Notes under the pieces: generated by a model
Told to the model about the DNA's origin: nothing
The model's input: only the letters and a program-made list of their open reading frames with translations
Databases searched by the model: none
NCBI GenBank assembly: GCA_001936135.1
Contig: CP012817.1
Span: 3,906,001-3,970,000 of the forward strand
Direction of reading: 5' to 3'
DNA: 64,000 nucleotides
From: Saccharomycopsis fibuligera x Saccharomycopsis cf. fibuligera
Taxonomy: Eukaryota > Ascomycota > Saccharomycetes > Ascoideales > Saccharomycopsidaceae
Part shown: piece after piece, positions 21,241 to 30,511 of the stretch
Layout of the letters: every line of letters starts with the position of its first letter
How positions within the stretch are numbered: position 1 is the first letter of the stretch
Position numbers and translations under genes: made by a program

Positions 21241-21403
21241 TCTTCGTTTTACGCTTGAGTAAGAGTTGTGGGCTTTATTGAGGACATAAATGACAATATC
21301 AAGAAAAAAGAATATAGTTGCAAAATATGCCTTGGCTATACAGTAAAGACTGATGCTGGCAAACTGAAAAAAAAAGGTACCTGCACAAAACTCCCTCAGC
21401 TCC

Positions 21404-23668
21404 TTATGCCTTCATCTCCTGAATAGTTATTGCATGATCAGTAAGCCATCCTTCAATCCTACTCAAGTTCCCAGCTTCTTCTGTGCCCAATTTCAACTCA
21501 TTAACGGAAATGCAAACCCAATAGTACATGTATCGATCAGAAAGAAAATTATAATAATGATCAATAAACAATTTACGCTTAGTGGTGAGCTCATTGACGC
21601 AAAAATAATAAGCGAAACTAGGAGCATCATGAGTCCCATTATTTTCAACATTCTCGATTGCCGACTCGCCTTTATTTAGATTTGGCACCTTGGTAAGCAA
21701 TTCCCTGGTATAGCCTAATGCCTCCTTGCTTGTTTTTTTCTCATAAAGTCCCGAAGACAAACATGCTTGGTTTTTACAAAAGCTATTTCCGCAACCTCTA
21801 GTGAGTTGAATCATGTATCTTCTCTCGAAGCGCGAATTCAATCTCCTGTAATCCGGATCATATGCAGACGAATAAAATTGACCAAAACATGATTCACAGA
21901 GTCCGAGCAATTCATTCAATTTATGGTCATCTGTTAGCGCATTGGAGCTAACTTTAAGCACATTGATGCAATTGACGTTCATGCATTTAATGTAGCTTAG
22001 TTGTCTATTTTTCGACAATCGGTTCAAGTCGTGGATCTTCAAATGAGATTCCAAATCCTTGCACTTGACAATCTTACCACACTTGAAACAGTCAACGGTT
22101 TTCGTACCACAGACTTTGTTTTCGTGATGTGATAAATTCATGATAAGATCTTCAGCATCAGATCTACCCTTTGGTAGCACTAAATGGCAAAACTTGCATT
22201 CGTGAAGCTTGTTTTCCCATACGGTTGCCTTGTAGATTGCTAATGCCAAAAAAGAGGGGAGTTGTGGCAAGTTTTCAAGATCATTGGCTTGGGTTGGTTC
22301 ATGATTGAACTTGTTATGTTTATTGAATGTGGGCAAGTCATTGCCGAAATGTAAAGTGGGGTTTCTATTATCATTTGCACAGATGTCACAATGCCAATGT
22401 GTGTCTGGTATGGTTCTTAAGAATACTTCACTGCACCCTTTTGGGCACTTGATATTGTTTCTGGTGCAAAAGTTTTCATGTAATAACTGGTTGTTTTTAC
22501 TGATTACCTTGCCGCAGTTTGAGCATACCGTTTCGCCATCATTTAGCTGTCTCTTTTGGTTTTTATTTTGGCTTGGTTGCTCCACATGTTGGTCAATGTC
22601 GCCATAAGAGATCACTACCTCATAATCTTTGTTTAGCAAAGCACCCCAATTATGGCTGAGAAAATAGAGGCAGTCCCTGTTGCTGAGCCATTGATCAGTA
22701 CTTTTTACTGAAACGGTTTTGGAGATATTGGTGTGGTCCACGGTTGAGTTGATTGTGGACCATATGAAGGTATCTGGAGCAATAAATTGATCATTAGAAA
22801 CTAGCAAATCGAGATTATTTAAATCCTCAAAGTTTTTAGACTTGACGGTTAAATTAAGCTGGAACTGCGCTTGCGGGACGCTGGATATTGGAACTTTATA
22901 CATTTCGTTCTTGGATAGCTTAACAGCCAGCTGTTGCCGTGGCAGTAACTGGTCAAGAGGCACAGTGTTGATCTTTGTAGCTGCAACGTTAGTATTCAAA
23001 TCCAAAGCCAGATCATTATCCTTGGCGTTGGTCTCATTTAGGAGGTTTTGCTTGTAGCTGAGTAAGTTTTTGGCATCGTTATCATCCATTGGCTGCAAAT
23101 CAAATACTAAATCAGTATTGATGATGCAGATTGTTTGCGCAGGCTCAGTTTTGGTGATCAAGAACTCAAAGGCCTGGTCTTCGGTCAGCCTTCCGCCCGT
23201 TGTATTGGCAATACTTAGAGTGCTGTTTTCCGTTAAGGTGGTGTAGTTTATGGAAAGATTAGCTTCGAGAAAGAATTTCAAATTAATAATGTTTTCAGTG
23301 TTTTTCGCATTGAGTGACTTGAGAGTCAATGTGCTTCCCTTGGGGATATTGTCCATCAACGACACTCGAAGGACGGTGTCCTTGGATTGGGCACTATCGT
23401 CATTACCGGTAAGTTTGAGAGACTGCTGAACCACTCCGGGGAGCACTACTGTGTTGGATTCTGCGGTGAATTGTTTGACGCCAACGAATGCAGCTTGGTT
23501 GTTTTGTGGGTTGCTTACTTTGAAAATCAATGGCGAAGGCAACTCGTCGTGATTGTACAAGGATAATAAAGACTCTAGCACAGATTGCGGAAGAAGAGCC
23601 TTATCCGAGAAGTATGGGAGATTGTGCCGCTGAGAATCAGTATCCGCTATGCAGTTGAATGTGCTCAT
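21404..23668 (-). CDS. Ufd1-type N-domain protein with zinc-finger cluster
   Basis: The 754-residue product starts at ATG 23666-23668. Residues about 15-260 follow the Ufd1 beta-barrel pattern (DKALLPQSVLESLLSL; PSPLIFKVSN; KGSTLTLKSL), the fold that binds ubiquitin and Cdc48. The middle and C-terminal parts hold repeated Cys/His pairs: CSNCGKVISKNNQLLHENFC, HWHCDIC, CKFCHLVLPKG, CFKCGKIVKCKDLESHLKIH, and a last group with CESC and GCGNSFCKNQAC. These resemble TRAF-/XIAF-type zinc fingers. Related proteins combining a Ufd1 domain with such fingers occur in fungi and plants, so a ubiquitin/Cdc48 adaptor role is plausible but inferred. It is clearly not canonical Ufd1, which is about half this size. 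Its promoter is the A-rich start of a long G+C-rich spacer. Confidence 0.7.
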   Translation of the reverse strand: MSTFNCIADTDSQRHNLPYFSDKALLPQSVLESLLSLYNHDELPSPLIFKVSNPQNNQAAFVGVKQFTAESNTVVLPGVVQQSLKLTGNDDSAQSKDTVLRVSLMDNIPKGSTLTLKSLNAKNTENIINLKFFLEANLSINYTTLTENSTLSIANTTGGRLTEDQAFEFLITKTEPAQTICIINTDLVFDLQPMDDNDAKNLLSYKQNLLNETNAKDNDLALDLNTNVAATKINTVPLDQLLPRQQLAVKLSKNEMYKVPISSVPQAQFQLNLTVKSKNFEDLNNLDLLVSNDQFIAPDTFIWSTINSTVDHTNISKTVSVKSTDQWLSNRDCLYFLSHNWGALLNKDYEVVISYGDIDQHVEQPSQNKNQKRQLNDGETVCSNCGKVISKNNQLLHENFCTRNNIKCPKGCSEVFLRTIPDTHWHCDICANDNRNPTLHFGNDLPTFNKHNKFNHEPTQANDLENLPQLPSFLALAIYKATVWENKLHECKFCHLVLPKGRSDAEDLIMNLSHHENKVCGTKTVDCFKCGKIVKCKDLESHLKIHDLNRLSKNRQLSYIKCMNVNCINVLKVSSNALTDDHKLNELLGLCESCFGQFYSSAYDPDYRRLNSRFERRYMIQLTRGCGNSFCKNQACLSSGLYEKKTSKEALGYTRELLTKVPNLNKGESAIENVENNGTHDAPSFAYYFCVNELTTKRKLFIDHYYNFLSDRYMYYWVCISVNELKLGTEEAGNLSRIEGWLTDHAITIQEMKA

Positions 23669-25570
23669 GTTGACGCGATACGAATATTAATACTAGGTGG
23701 AAATGCTCATTAACGAACAGAAAAACGGGAAACAGCGACAAAAATAAAAACGGCAAAAAACAAGAAAAAAAAGAAAAAAAACAGGCCAGCAAAAAGACAA
23801 ATGCAGGGATGGGCGAGCAATGCTATGCTTTTATATCAGCGACCAAAAAGAAATAAGGCATTAGTAAGACAGTATATCTACACAGACTAACACAGAAAGA
23901 TTGTTCATGTTGGGAAAAGCGTTTTTTTGCCACTATCTGTGAGAAGCTCAAAAGAAAAAAAAAGAAAGAAAAAGGCAAAAGAGAAAAAAAGCTCCGATCG
24001 CCACTTTTTTTTCAAGTTAGAAGCCCCGGCGCACAAGCAGAATGGCGTACCAGCCCGGCGGGTATATCGAACCGTGTGGGCGTAGGTAGCATCTGCCTGT
24101 CATACAATTTTAGGTAGCTGTTCGGGGTGGCAGGGGCACGTGCCAAGCACGTGCCAAGCACACGCACGTAATACGCCCTTATTGTACCACTTGGCTGGAA
24201 AGCGTTTCCGCGGGCCCCAGCCAGGTGGTGCGTTGTGCGGGCCTGGTGTTGGTGTGGTGGTGAGTGCTGCACCTGCCTCTCTCTGTACGTAGCTGCTCGC
24301 TGCTCGCTGCTGCCAAAAGGGCAACGTGGGTGGTGTTGGTGGTGTTGCTCCCCAGCTGAAAAGCGTGGCAGAAAGTAGTTGGAAAAATACACTTTGGAGC
24401 GACAAAATTCGAACAAGAAAGCTTATTTGGTTGCGTGGTGTTCAAAGAAAGTATGTGCTGGTGAGTATGGACAATTAGGTTCTCTATACTGTCTCGCCTT
24501 GTACTTTTCTGTCTCCCGAAGAGAATGTCCCCCATCGCATGTCTTGTTTCCACATGGGCGGATCGTCAATCCTGTATCGTTTGGCATAGCGGATGACACC
24601 TCTCGTAAGCCGGCATAGATGTATATGAGATACAAAGCTACCCTGGGCTCGCAGCTGGCCAGGTGAGACACCGGCGAGCAGCGGTGGCCAGCGGGCGCTA
24701 GTGGGCTCATTCTCCGATGAGGGACACCGCATGTCTGTGTCACCAGGAGATGATAGAGCAGAAGCAGCGGCGGTACTTGTTTGCAGGCAAAAAGAGTCTG
24801 CATACAAAAGACAATAAAATTAAAACTTTATGGGCGGCAGAGTATACACCGCAGACGGTTGCTGAGTAGCCAAAGAAAGACGGGTACTGAGCTGAGCGAG
24901 CAGTGCTGAGCGAGCAGTGCGAGTGAGCAGACACACCGCAGTGAGTTTCAGAAGTAAGCAGCCCCCTTTGCCCCTGGGGCATGCTACTGCTGCTACCGTG
25001 CGGGCGGGTGTGCACGGTGCCGGGCCAGCAGAAGCGACGCTTGCACAACACAACACAACACAACACAACACAACGCAGCAGCACGATAGCCATTCACCAG
25101 ATTAACGAGCCAGTTTCAGTGACTGTAATTGTTGCCAGAGCTGCAGCCGCCGGTCAAGTCCCTTTTTACTTAATGCGCTTCCGCAGCAGCGATCGTAGCC
25201 TTGTGCGTGCAATACCATGCGCTACGACGCAGCACCGTGCACGGTTGTGACGCAGTCCTCTGCGGTGGAAGCATAGGCAGCTGCTGCCATCCACAGGAAA
25301 CCTTATTTATGGAAATCAAAATTTTATCTCCAGCAACGCATCACAGCAGCATGTACAGAAAAGTATATATAGAACAGGATATATAGAAAAATATATATAG
25401 AAGGCCTTCGTTCTTCTGCCCTCCCTCCCTGTCTTAATTTTCCACCTGGTAACCACTGTCGTCCGTCCATCACTCGCTCCATCCATTTATCCACCCATCC
25501 ATCTATCGGTCCATCTATCGGTCCATCCATTCTTTCTATCCCGCAACCTCACATCCTCCCTTCCGCTCCA
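23669..25570. other. G+C-rich divergent spacer (1.9 kb)
   Basis: The first 300 bp are A-rich. From about 24,000 the sequence turns G+C-rich (roughly 60% in lines I counted, against about 35-40% in nearby genes). Open frames occur in all six frames, as expected from composition, and none has a family motif. Repeats include (CACAA)6 at 25044-25073 and an ATCC/CGGTCC-rich tract at 25470-25530 just before the next start. It probably holds the promoters of the flanking genes and possibly an untranslated transcript. Confidence 0.5.
25044..25073. repeat. (CACAA)6 short tandem repeat
   Basis: Six perfect CACAA units in the G+C-rich spacer, about 500 bp upstream of the membrane-protein gene. Confidence 0.9.
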
Positions 25571-26066
25571 ATGTCTGCTTTCAACCCTGACACCGACGCC
25601 GTGATAATCAGAGAGCACTTCTACTATGACACCAAGGTGGACTCGCTAGTGCTCACCGACAGCACCGACGGCGAGTTTTTGCCCGTGGAGACCAGAGGCC
25701 TTGGGTTGTTCAACTACCAGTTCAGCGATAACGAAAGAGTGCCTAGCCAGGAGTTGAGAGATCAGAACGGCCTGCCAGAAGCAGCGGCAGCAATCTTCCT
25801 CCGGGAGCACTCTGTCCAGGTCACGGTGGTGGGGCTTGTGCTACTTGGTTTGCTTGTTTGGAAGCGCCAAAGGGTCGCGCGCCTAGCTCAGCGGGCTTTG
25901 GGGATCGGCAGCAAGCAAGATGCAAAAGACAAGGAGAAGTACTTGCCCCTCGCTACCACGCCGGGATATCACAGGAAACTCAGACAGCCAGTCTCTAGAA
26001 AAAGAAGAAACAGTCTCCGGAAGAGTTTTTCTGCCCCCTTTGTCAACCGCTTCAGCGGCAGCCACT

Positions 26067-26101
<35 letters not shown>

Positions 26102-26608
26102 GCCCTCTACGATTACGAGGCAAGCAAGGCTCGCAAGGTGTTCTTTGCCTCAAGTTCCGATTTGGCTAACAGTCTCTACCACAACAACTTGTCCGAGGAT
26201 CCGTCGGTGACTTTTGCAGCGCTTCTGCCGCTGCAGCCACCACAGCAACAGCAACAGCCACACCATCACCAACAACAACAGCAGCAGCAGCTCGGGCAGC
26301 AGCAGCAGCAGCAGCAAAACCCATTTGCGTACAACACACCGCAGATTACGAACCTTGTATGCGAAGCAGCAGCCATTGGCCGCCCATCAGTCGCAACGGC
26401 CAGTGCAGGAACGTCAAGCTACAACGCTGTTGCCACCCCAGCATCGTCTATTTCCTCAGCAGACTCTGTGTTTTCGCCAGATAGAACCGGAAGAGGTCGC
26501 TTCTCCCCACACAGACACGGCCACGACCATAATGATGCGCTTGAGCACTCGCCGGTAGTGGACGAGTACGCGCCATACAACAAGGAGCATATTCACTATC
26601 TGGGTTGA
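25571..26608 (+). CDS. Single-pass membrane protein with poly-Gln, unknown function
   Basis: The 345-residue product starts at ATG 25571. Residues 1-78 are acidic and polar. One hydrophobic segment (about 83-97, VTVVGLVLLGLLVW) is followed at once by basic residues (KRQRVARL), which predicts the long C-terminal part on the cytosolic side. That part has Arg/Ser-rich sequence suited to kinase or 14-3-3 control (RKRRNSLRKSFSAPF), three Gln runs encoded mainly by CAG, a His/Gln block and a Ser-rich stretch. I recognise no family. The gene is embedded in the G+C-rich island and uses more G/C at third positions than its neighbours. The coding call rests on length, composition and the coherent topology. 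Confidence 0.65.
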
Positions 26609-28121
26609 GCGCACGCGGGCGTGGAGGGAGTCGCAGCAGCGACACTCCCCAGCTCCTCGCGGTGTTGCCGCGGTGTTGTCTTGCGATGCCGCCTCTGTTC
26701 CCGCTGGCCTTGTCCCTTGTATCCTATACAAGGGCAGCTAGAAGAGATGGAAAATTTTTTTACTCTTGCTGGCGTGCAGAAAGGAGTGCTGATGCACTCC
26801 TTATCCGGCATGGTGAGTGCTACTCGCGAGCTTAATCTGAACCTTAAATTTTTGCTTTTGTTTTTGCCTTTGTTTTGCCTTTGTTTTGCCTTTGTTTTTG
26901 CTTTTGTTTTTGCTTTTAGTTTTACTTTTAGTTTTACTTTTAGTTTTACTTTTTTCTATTCTTTTCATTTCTCGTTTGTTACTCACACTTATATTCACGT
27001 TTTTGTTACTTGCATTTCTTTTCTTTCTTTGTTTGTCGGACATCTTCTTGGGTGTGCATGTTTTTACACACACACACATGGCATTGCTGTTATCGTTACT
27101 GCGGCTCGTTTTGTTGGCCGGCGCCTGGTTTGCTGGTTTGTTTTTCTTCATATACGCTGAGAACGCTTTATTTTTCTCATGTTTTTCGTATGTGTTTTGC
27201 TCATAGAGTGGGGCCCGATGTACTTGGATTAACACATGTCCCTTTACTTTATTACCAGTGTATGTATGCTCTAGTGCTCTGGCGCTATTTTAGGCCAGGC
27301 ACGCACAGTGTGGATTGGGCCGCTGCTGGCCGTCGGTCCCTTTTCTTGCTTTCCTCGTCTAGCACTGAGAGTACTCGCACCACAGAGTGCTAATTTTAGC
27401 TTTGGCGGCGACGGCGGCGGCCGCCGCTGCTGCGCTGCGCAGTTTGCAGTTTGCAGTTTGCAGTTTGCAGTTCTCGTGATCGCTTGTGCAAACGGGACAA
27501 AAGTGGGCCAACACTGGCGTCAATAGACAAGCAAATATATGGCGCATTGGCACATTAGCACATTGCACAAACAAAGCTCCCTAGAAACCAGCGGACGTGC
27601 TGTCGTGGCCCGCGCAGCCCAGCAGACTGCCACATACTTGACATACTTGAGCTCGTTTTCCTCAGAGTCGGCGGCGGCGACTCGTCGGCGGCGGCGGCTG
27701 TAGAGGTGCCCTATGCCACTACGCTACTACAGCCTCTTGCACCACCGGGATGGAGTGCTGAGAGCAGGATATACAGCCTACAGCTAGCTGGACTATGGCG
27801 CTCGCAGCTGCCAATGCTCTTGCAGTGCGACACCGTGCTATTGATAGTAATTCTGACTTTGATAATAACAATCCTGGCTTTGCGCTTTGTGTGCGTATCG
27901 TGGCCCAGACGTATATACCTACATCCAGGTAAACCGGCGCTCTCCGTCTCCATCGCCAGTGGACTTTGCAGTGTGGAAACAAAAGCACAGCTTCTGGCCA
28001 TTCGTCGTGCAAAAGATCGGTTGGTCTGCTTCTGCTCGAGCCACAAGTGTGCTCTAGCCACAGGTGTGCTCTTATCCAAAAACGTCAAATTGCGCGTTTT
28101 CCATACTCGCCAACTTTGGTA
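26609..28121. other. Unusually long convergent spacer with minisatellites
   Basis: This 1.5-kb stretch lies between two stop codons, where yeast convergent spacers are usually a few hundred bp. It includes TTTTGCCTTTG/TTTTGCTTTTG repeats (about 26,848-26,910), a TTTTACTTTTAG repeat (about 26,912-26,950), a CA run near 27,070, a heptamer array at 27,439-27,472 and GGC-rich repeats near 27,670-27,700. Open frames across it are low-complexity translations of these repeats. A non-coding transcript is possible but unsupported. Confidence 0.5.
27439..27472. repeat. GCAGTTT heptamer array
   Basis: Four perfect GCAGTTT units and a fifth partial unit in tandem, inside the long convergent spacer. Confidence 0.95.
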
Positions 28122-29642
28122 TCACAATTTGGAACCGCTCGTACCGGGATTCCCCTCACCAAACTTCAACCCCAAGATTTTGTTCACCTTGCTGACTTTG
28201 TAGTCCTGATAACTGCTAAGCACCGCTGGGTTGTCAACCAAAACTTCCCCGTTTTTGCTCTGGACGCAGCTTTTGCTACCAATGACAATTGCCATCTTGT
28301 CCAACGGCCACTTTCCCGCCGGCGGGAACGTTGCAAGCGGCGGCAGTGCGCCGCCATGCTGCTCTGGATCCCGGTACTGCTGCTGCGAGTTTTTGGCGAG
28401 CTCCTGGAGTATGATGTTGCCAGCGGCAATATCAGCGGTTCTGATGGCGACGCCAGCTTTTTTGATCACTCCAAGCTGCGGGAGGTCGCCAATGGCAAAG
28501 ATGTTTTTGAAAGTTTTTGCTTCACGGGGCACAGTCCCCGCTGCCGCCACAATCTGAAGATGCCGGTTAACTTGCACTTCGTCTTTGCCGGCAATCACAT
28601 CCTTGAAATGTTCATTTTGAAGATAATTGATATTATTACGATGGTAGTTGCACCATAAATTCAATTCGCTGTACAACGTCTTCCCGTTAACGGTTAGCAA
28701 GCTTGTGGGGTTGCCAGTTTCTTCATCAATGATTTCTTTAGCGATTCGGGTGTTCAAATTCAATTCGATTCCCAATTCCCGCAACTTACGCCTCATTTGA
28801 TGCTTGTAGTCCAAAGAAAGTAGCGGCTCTGGAGGTAACGTTGAATGCGGATGAATTAAATTGATTTGTTTCTCGGGGTACTGCTGCTTGATTTCTCCCG
28901 CTACTTCAATACCAAGGGCCCCGCCACCAATGATGGAAATTCTGTCATTGGTACGGATTCTGATGCTTGAAGCCTGCATTTCCTGAACAAACTCATTATG
29001 GGTCACGGCAAGTGGATCAAATGGCCAATTTCTGGCTCGGCCGCTAGCAAGAATGCAATAATCAAATTCAAGTACTTGCTGCTGCTGCTCAAGCTGCTGC
29101 TTCTGAGACTGCGGTTGTTCATTTCCCTCGTTGCTAAGAAATTGTGACGGGGTCTGGTTCTTGATAAGCTTTTGTCGTGTATAGCTAGCAAACCGTGGCA
29201 GCAAATTGGTGACGTAGCCCTGAATGAAATTCAATCTGACATTCGAATTTTTGGGGATTCTCTCTCCTCGTGCACCAATATGGAATGTGGCATTGGAAGC
29301 AGCAGTACTGGCAGCGTTGTTGATAGACATGCTGCTTGGCCCAAGCTCCATGCTATCCCATTGTATCCCGTATTCGCTCACATCAACATAGGCCAGCTTG
29401 GCAAACTGAGGGTCCAAGATCAATTTAGGAATAGCCATGATGTTGATGAACCCGGATCTCGGATCAATTAATGTGATTTCAAATTTCTTGCCATATAGTG
29501 GGTTTTCATTATCGGTGTTTGCTGCCATTGTTGTGGTGGACAGCTTTGCTTTAGTAGCTGACAAGCTAGTGAGCTTGAGCAAGTTCTTTATGGCAGCGAG
29601 ACCGCCATAAGAGCCGCCTACCACGAGGATCTTGCAAGTCAT
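28122..29642 (-). CDS. AIF/AMID-type FAD-NAD(P)H oxidoreductase, copy A
   Basis: The 506-residue product starts at ATG 29640-29642. An FAD-binding Rossmann motif lies at the N terminus (KILVVGGSYGGLAAIK), a second nucleotide-binding motif in the middle (ISIIGGGALGIEVAGE), and the closing FAD motif near the C terminus (IFAIGDLPQLG). This is the layout of the AIF/AMID (FSP1-like) pyridine-nucleotide oxidoreductases that include yeast Aif1. No mitochondrial presequence or membrane segment is seen. Two Gln/Ala-rich inserts distinguish it from copy B. It is divergently paired with its paralogue at 30512, and the two share long identical blocks (for example LIHPHSTLPPEPL against LIHPHSSLPPEPL), so they arose by local duplication. 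The gene is richer in G+C than copy B. Substrate is unknown; quinone or NAD(P)H oxidation is the family activity. Confidence 0.88.
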   Translation of the reverse strand: MTCKILVVGGSYGGLAAIKNLLKLTSLSATKAKLSTTTMAANTDNENPLYGKKFEITLIDPRSGFINIMAIPKLILDPQFAKLAYVDVSEYGIQWDSMELGPSSMSINNAASTAASNATFHIGARGERIPKNSNVRLNFIQGYVTNLLPRFASYTRQKLIKNQTPSQFLSNEGNEQPQSQKQQLEQQQQVLEFDYCILASGRARNWPFDPLAVTHNEFVQEMQASSIRIRTNDRISIIGGGALGIEVAGEIKQQYPEKQINLIHPHSTLPPEPLLSLDYKHQMRRKLRELGIELNLNTRIAKEIIDEETGNPTSLLTVNGKTLYSELNLWCNYHRNNINYLQNEHFKDVIAGKDEVQVNRHLQIVAAAGTVPREAKTFKNIFAIGDLPQLGVIKKAGVAIRTADIAAGNIILQELAKNSQQQYRDPEQHGGALPPLATFPPAGKWPLDKMAIVIGSKSCVQSKNGEVLVDNPAVLSSYQDYKVSKVNKILGLKFGEGNPGTSGSKL

Positions 29643-30511
29643 TGGTTAGATAACTAGTCGGTAGGCTGAGTGAGTTAATAAATGAATAGACAAACCGTCG
29701 ATGCGTGTGAACAGCACAAAGGAATCACTAATTGAGATGAGAAAGGCTTGGCTTTGAAATATAACCGAAAAAAAGTATGCGCTGATGAAATAAACACGCA
29801 CATGTACATACTTTTTCAGCTAATATATTTGTGTGTAATAGTGGCCCACGGGTGGTATTTATTTCTGTTCCGTTCTGAGTTTTTTTTATGCTTCATCGGC
29901 CGAACGATACCCCAAGTAGCTGCGTTTGCGGTAATAGCAGGTAATACTAGGACAACATAAGCGGTGACATAAATGCAAAGTCCGAGAGATCTTAAAATTT
30001 TTGACTAGAGTAGATTATATCCGGTATTATCTCCGGTGATATATATGGAAAAAAAGAAAGAAAAAAAAAAAAAGCATGGCAGTTGCTCTAGAGAGGATAC
30101 ACTACCCAAAGACGGATGGATTTGAGTGGCGCTGTTAAGCTGTGCTCCGCAGTTGATCAAATTGATCAAAAACAAGCCAGCCCCGCTGCCTGAATGATGG
30201 GGTTTACCGTTTCTGGAGTTACAAACATTGCACTTGGTTGAATACGCTTCAACTGGCGGTGAGAACGTCGTTGATACCGGGGTGTGATATACATGCGTGG
30301 TTATGCATCCAATTGCGGTGAGACACCCTGTGACACCCTACGACACCCGCCTTTCGCTTATATTTCATTAATAATTTCGGGATAACTAACTGCCAGCAAC
30401 CTTGATATTTATTCTTCAAGATCTGCTGTTGCTGAAATATTTCTTGTGCTCGAGGCCCAGATACAGAGTAGGGTATATTAGATATTGGTTTTCAAACAAC
30501 CGTACAGAAAA
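29643..30511. promoter_or_regulatory. Divergent promoter of the AIF-like pair
   Basis: The 869-bp spacer between the two start codons carries three copies of GACACCC at 30322, 30332 and 30342, spaced exactly 10 bp (one helical turn), about 170-190 bp before copy B. It also has an A-rich tract near 30,050-30,074. The phased motif is a candidate site for a transcription factor; its identity is unknown. Confidence 0.45.

Larger units (their letters stand above)
18744..21403. other. Long gene-poor stretch (2.7 kb)
   Basis: It lies between the prion-like protein gene and the stop of the Ufd1-domain gene. It contains (TTTCG)n near 19315-19335, a 22-bp A run at 20206-20227, an uncertain 126-codon frame (20409-20789) and a broken protein-like relic (about 20893-21240). 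No RNA gene is recognisable. Confidence 0.5.

Noticed and set aside
24012-25386. Many overlapping frames of 60-126 codons on both strands
   Set aside because: High G+C lowers stop frequency. None shows a domain, and they overlap in all frames.
26801-27235. Lys/Ser/Thr-rich frame of 144 codons on the minus strand
   Set aside because: It is the translation of T-rich minisatellites (repeating KSKTKSKTKSK) with no other content.
27706-28203. 165-codon plus-strand frame overlapping the end of AIF copy A
   Set aside because: It does not start with ATG, shows no family features and overlaps a well-supported gene on the other strand.
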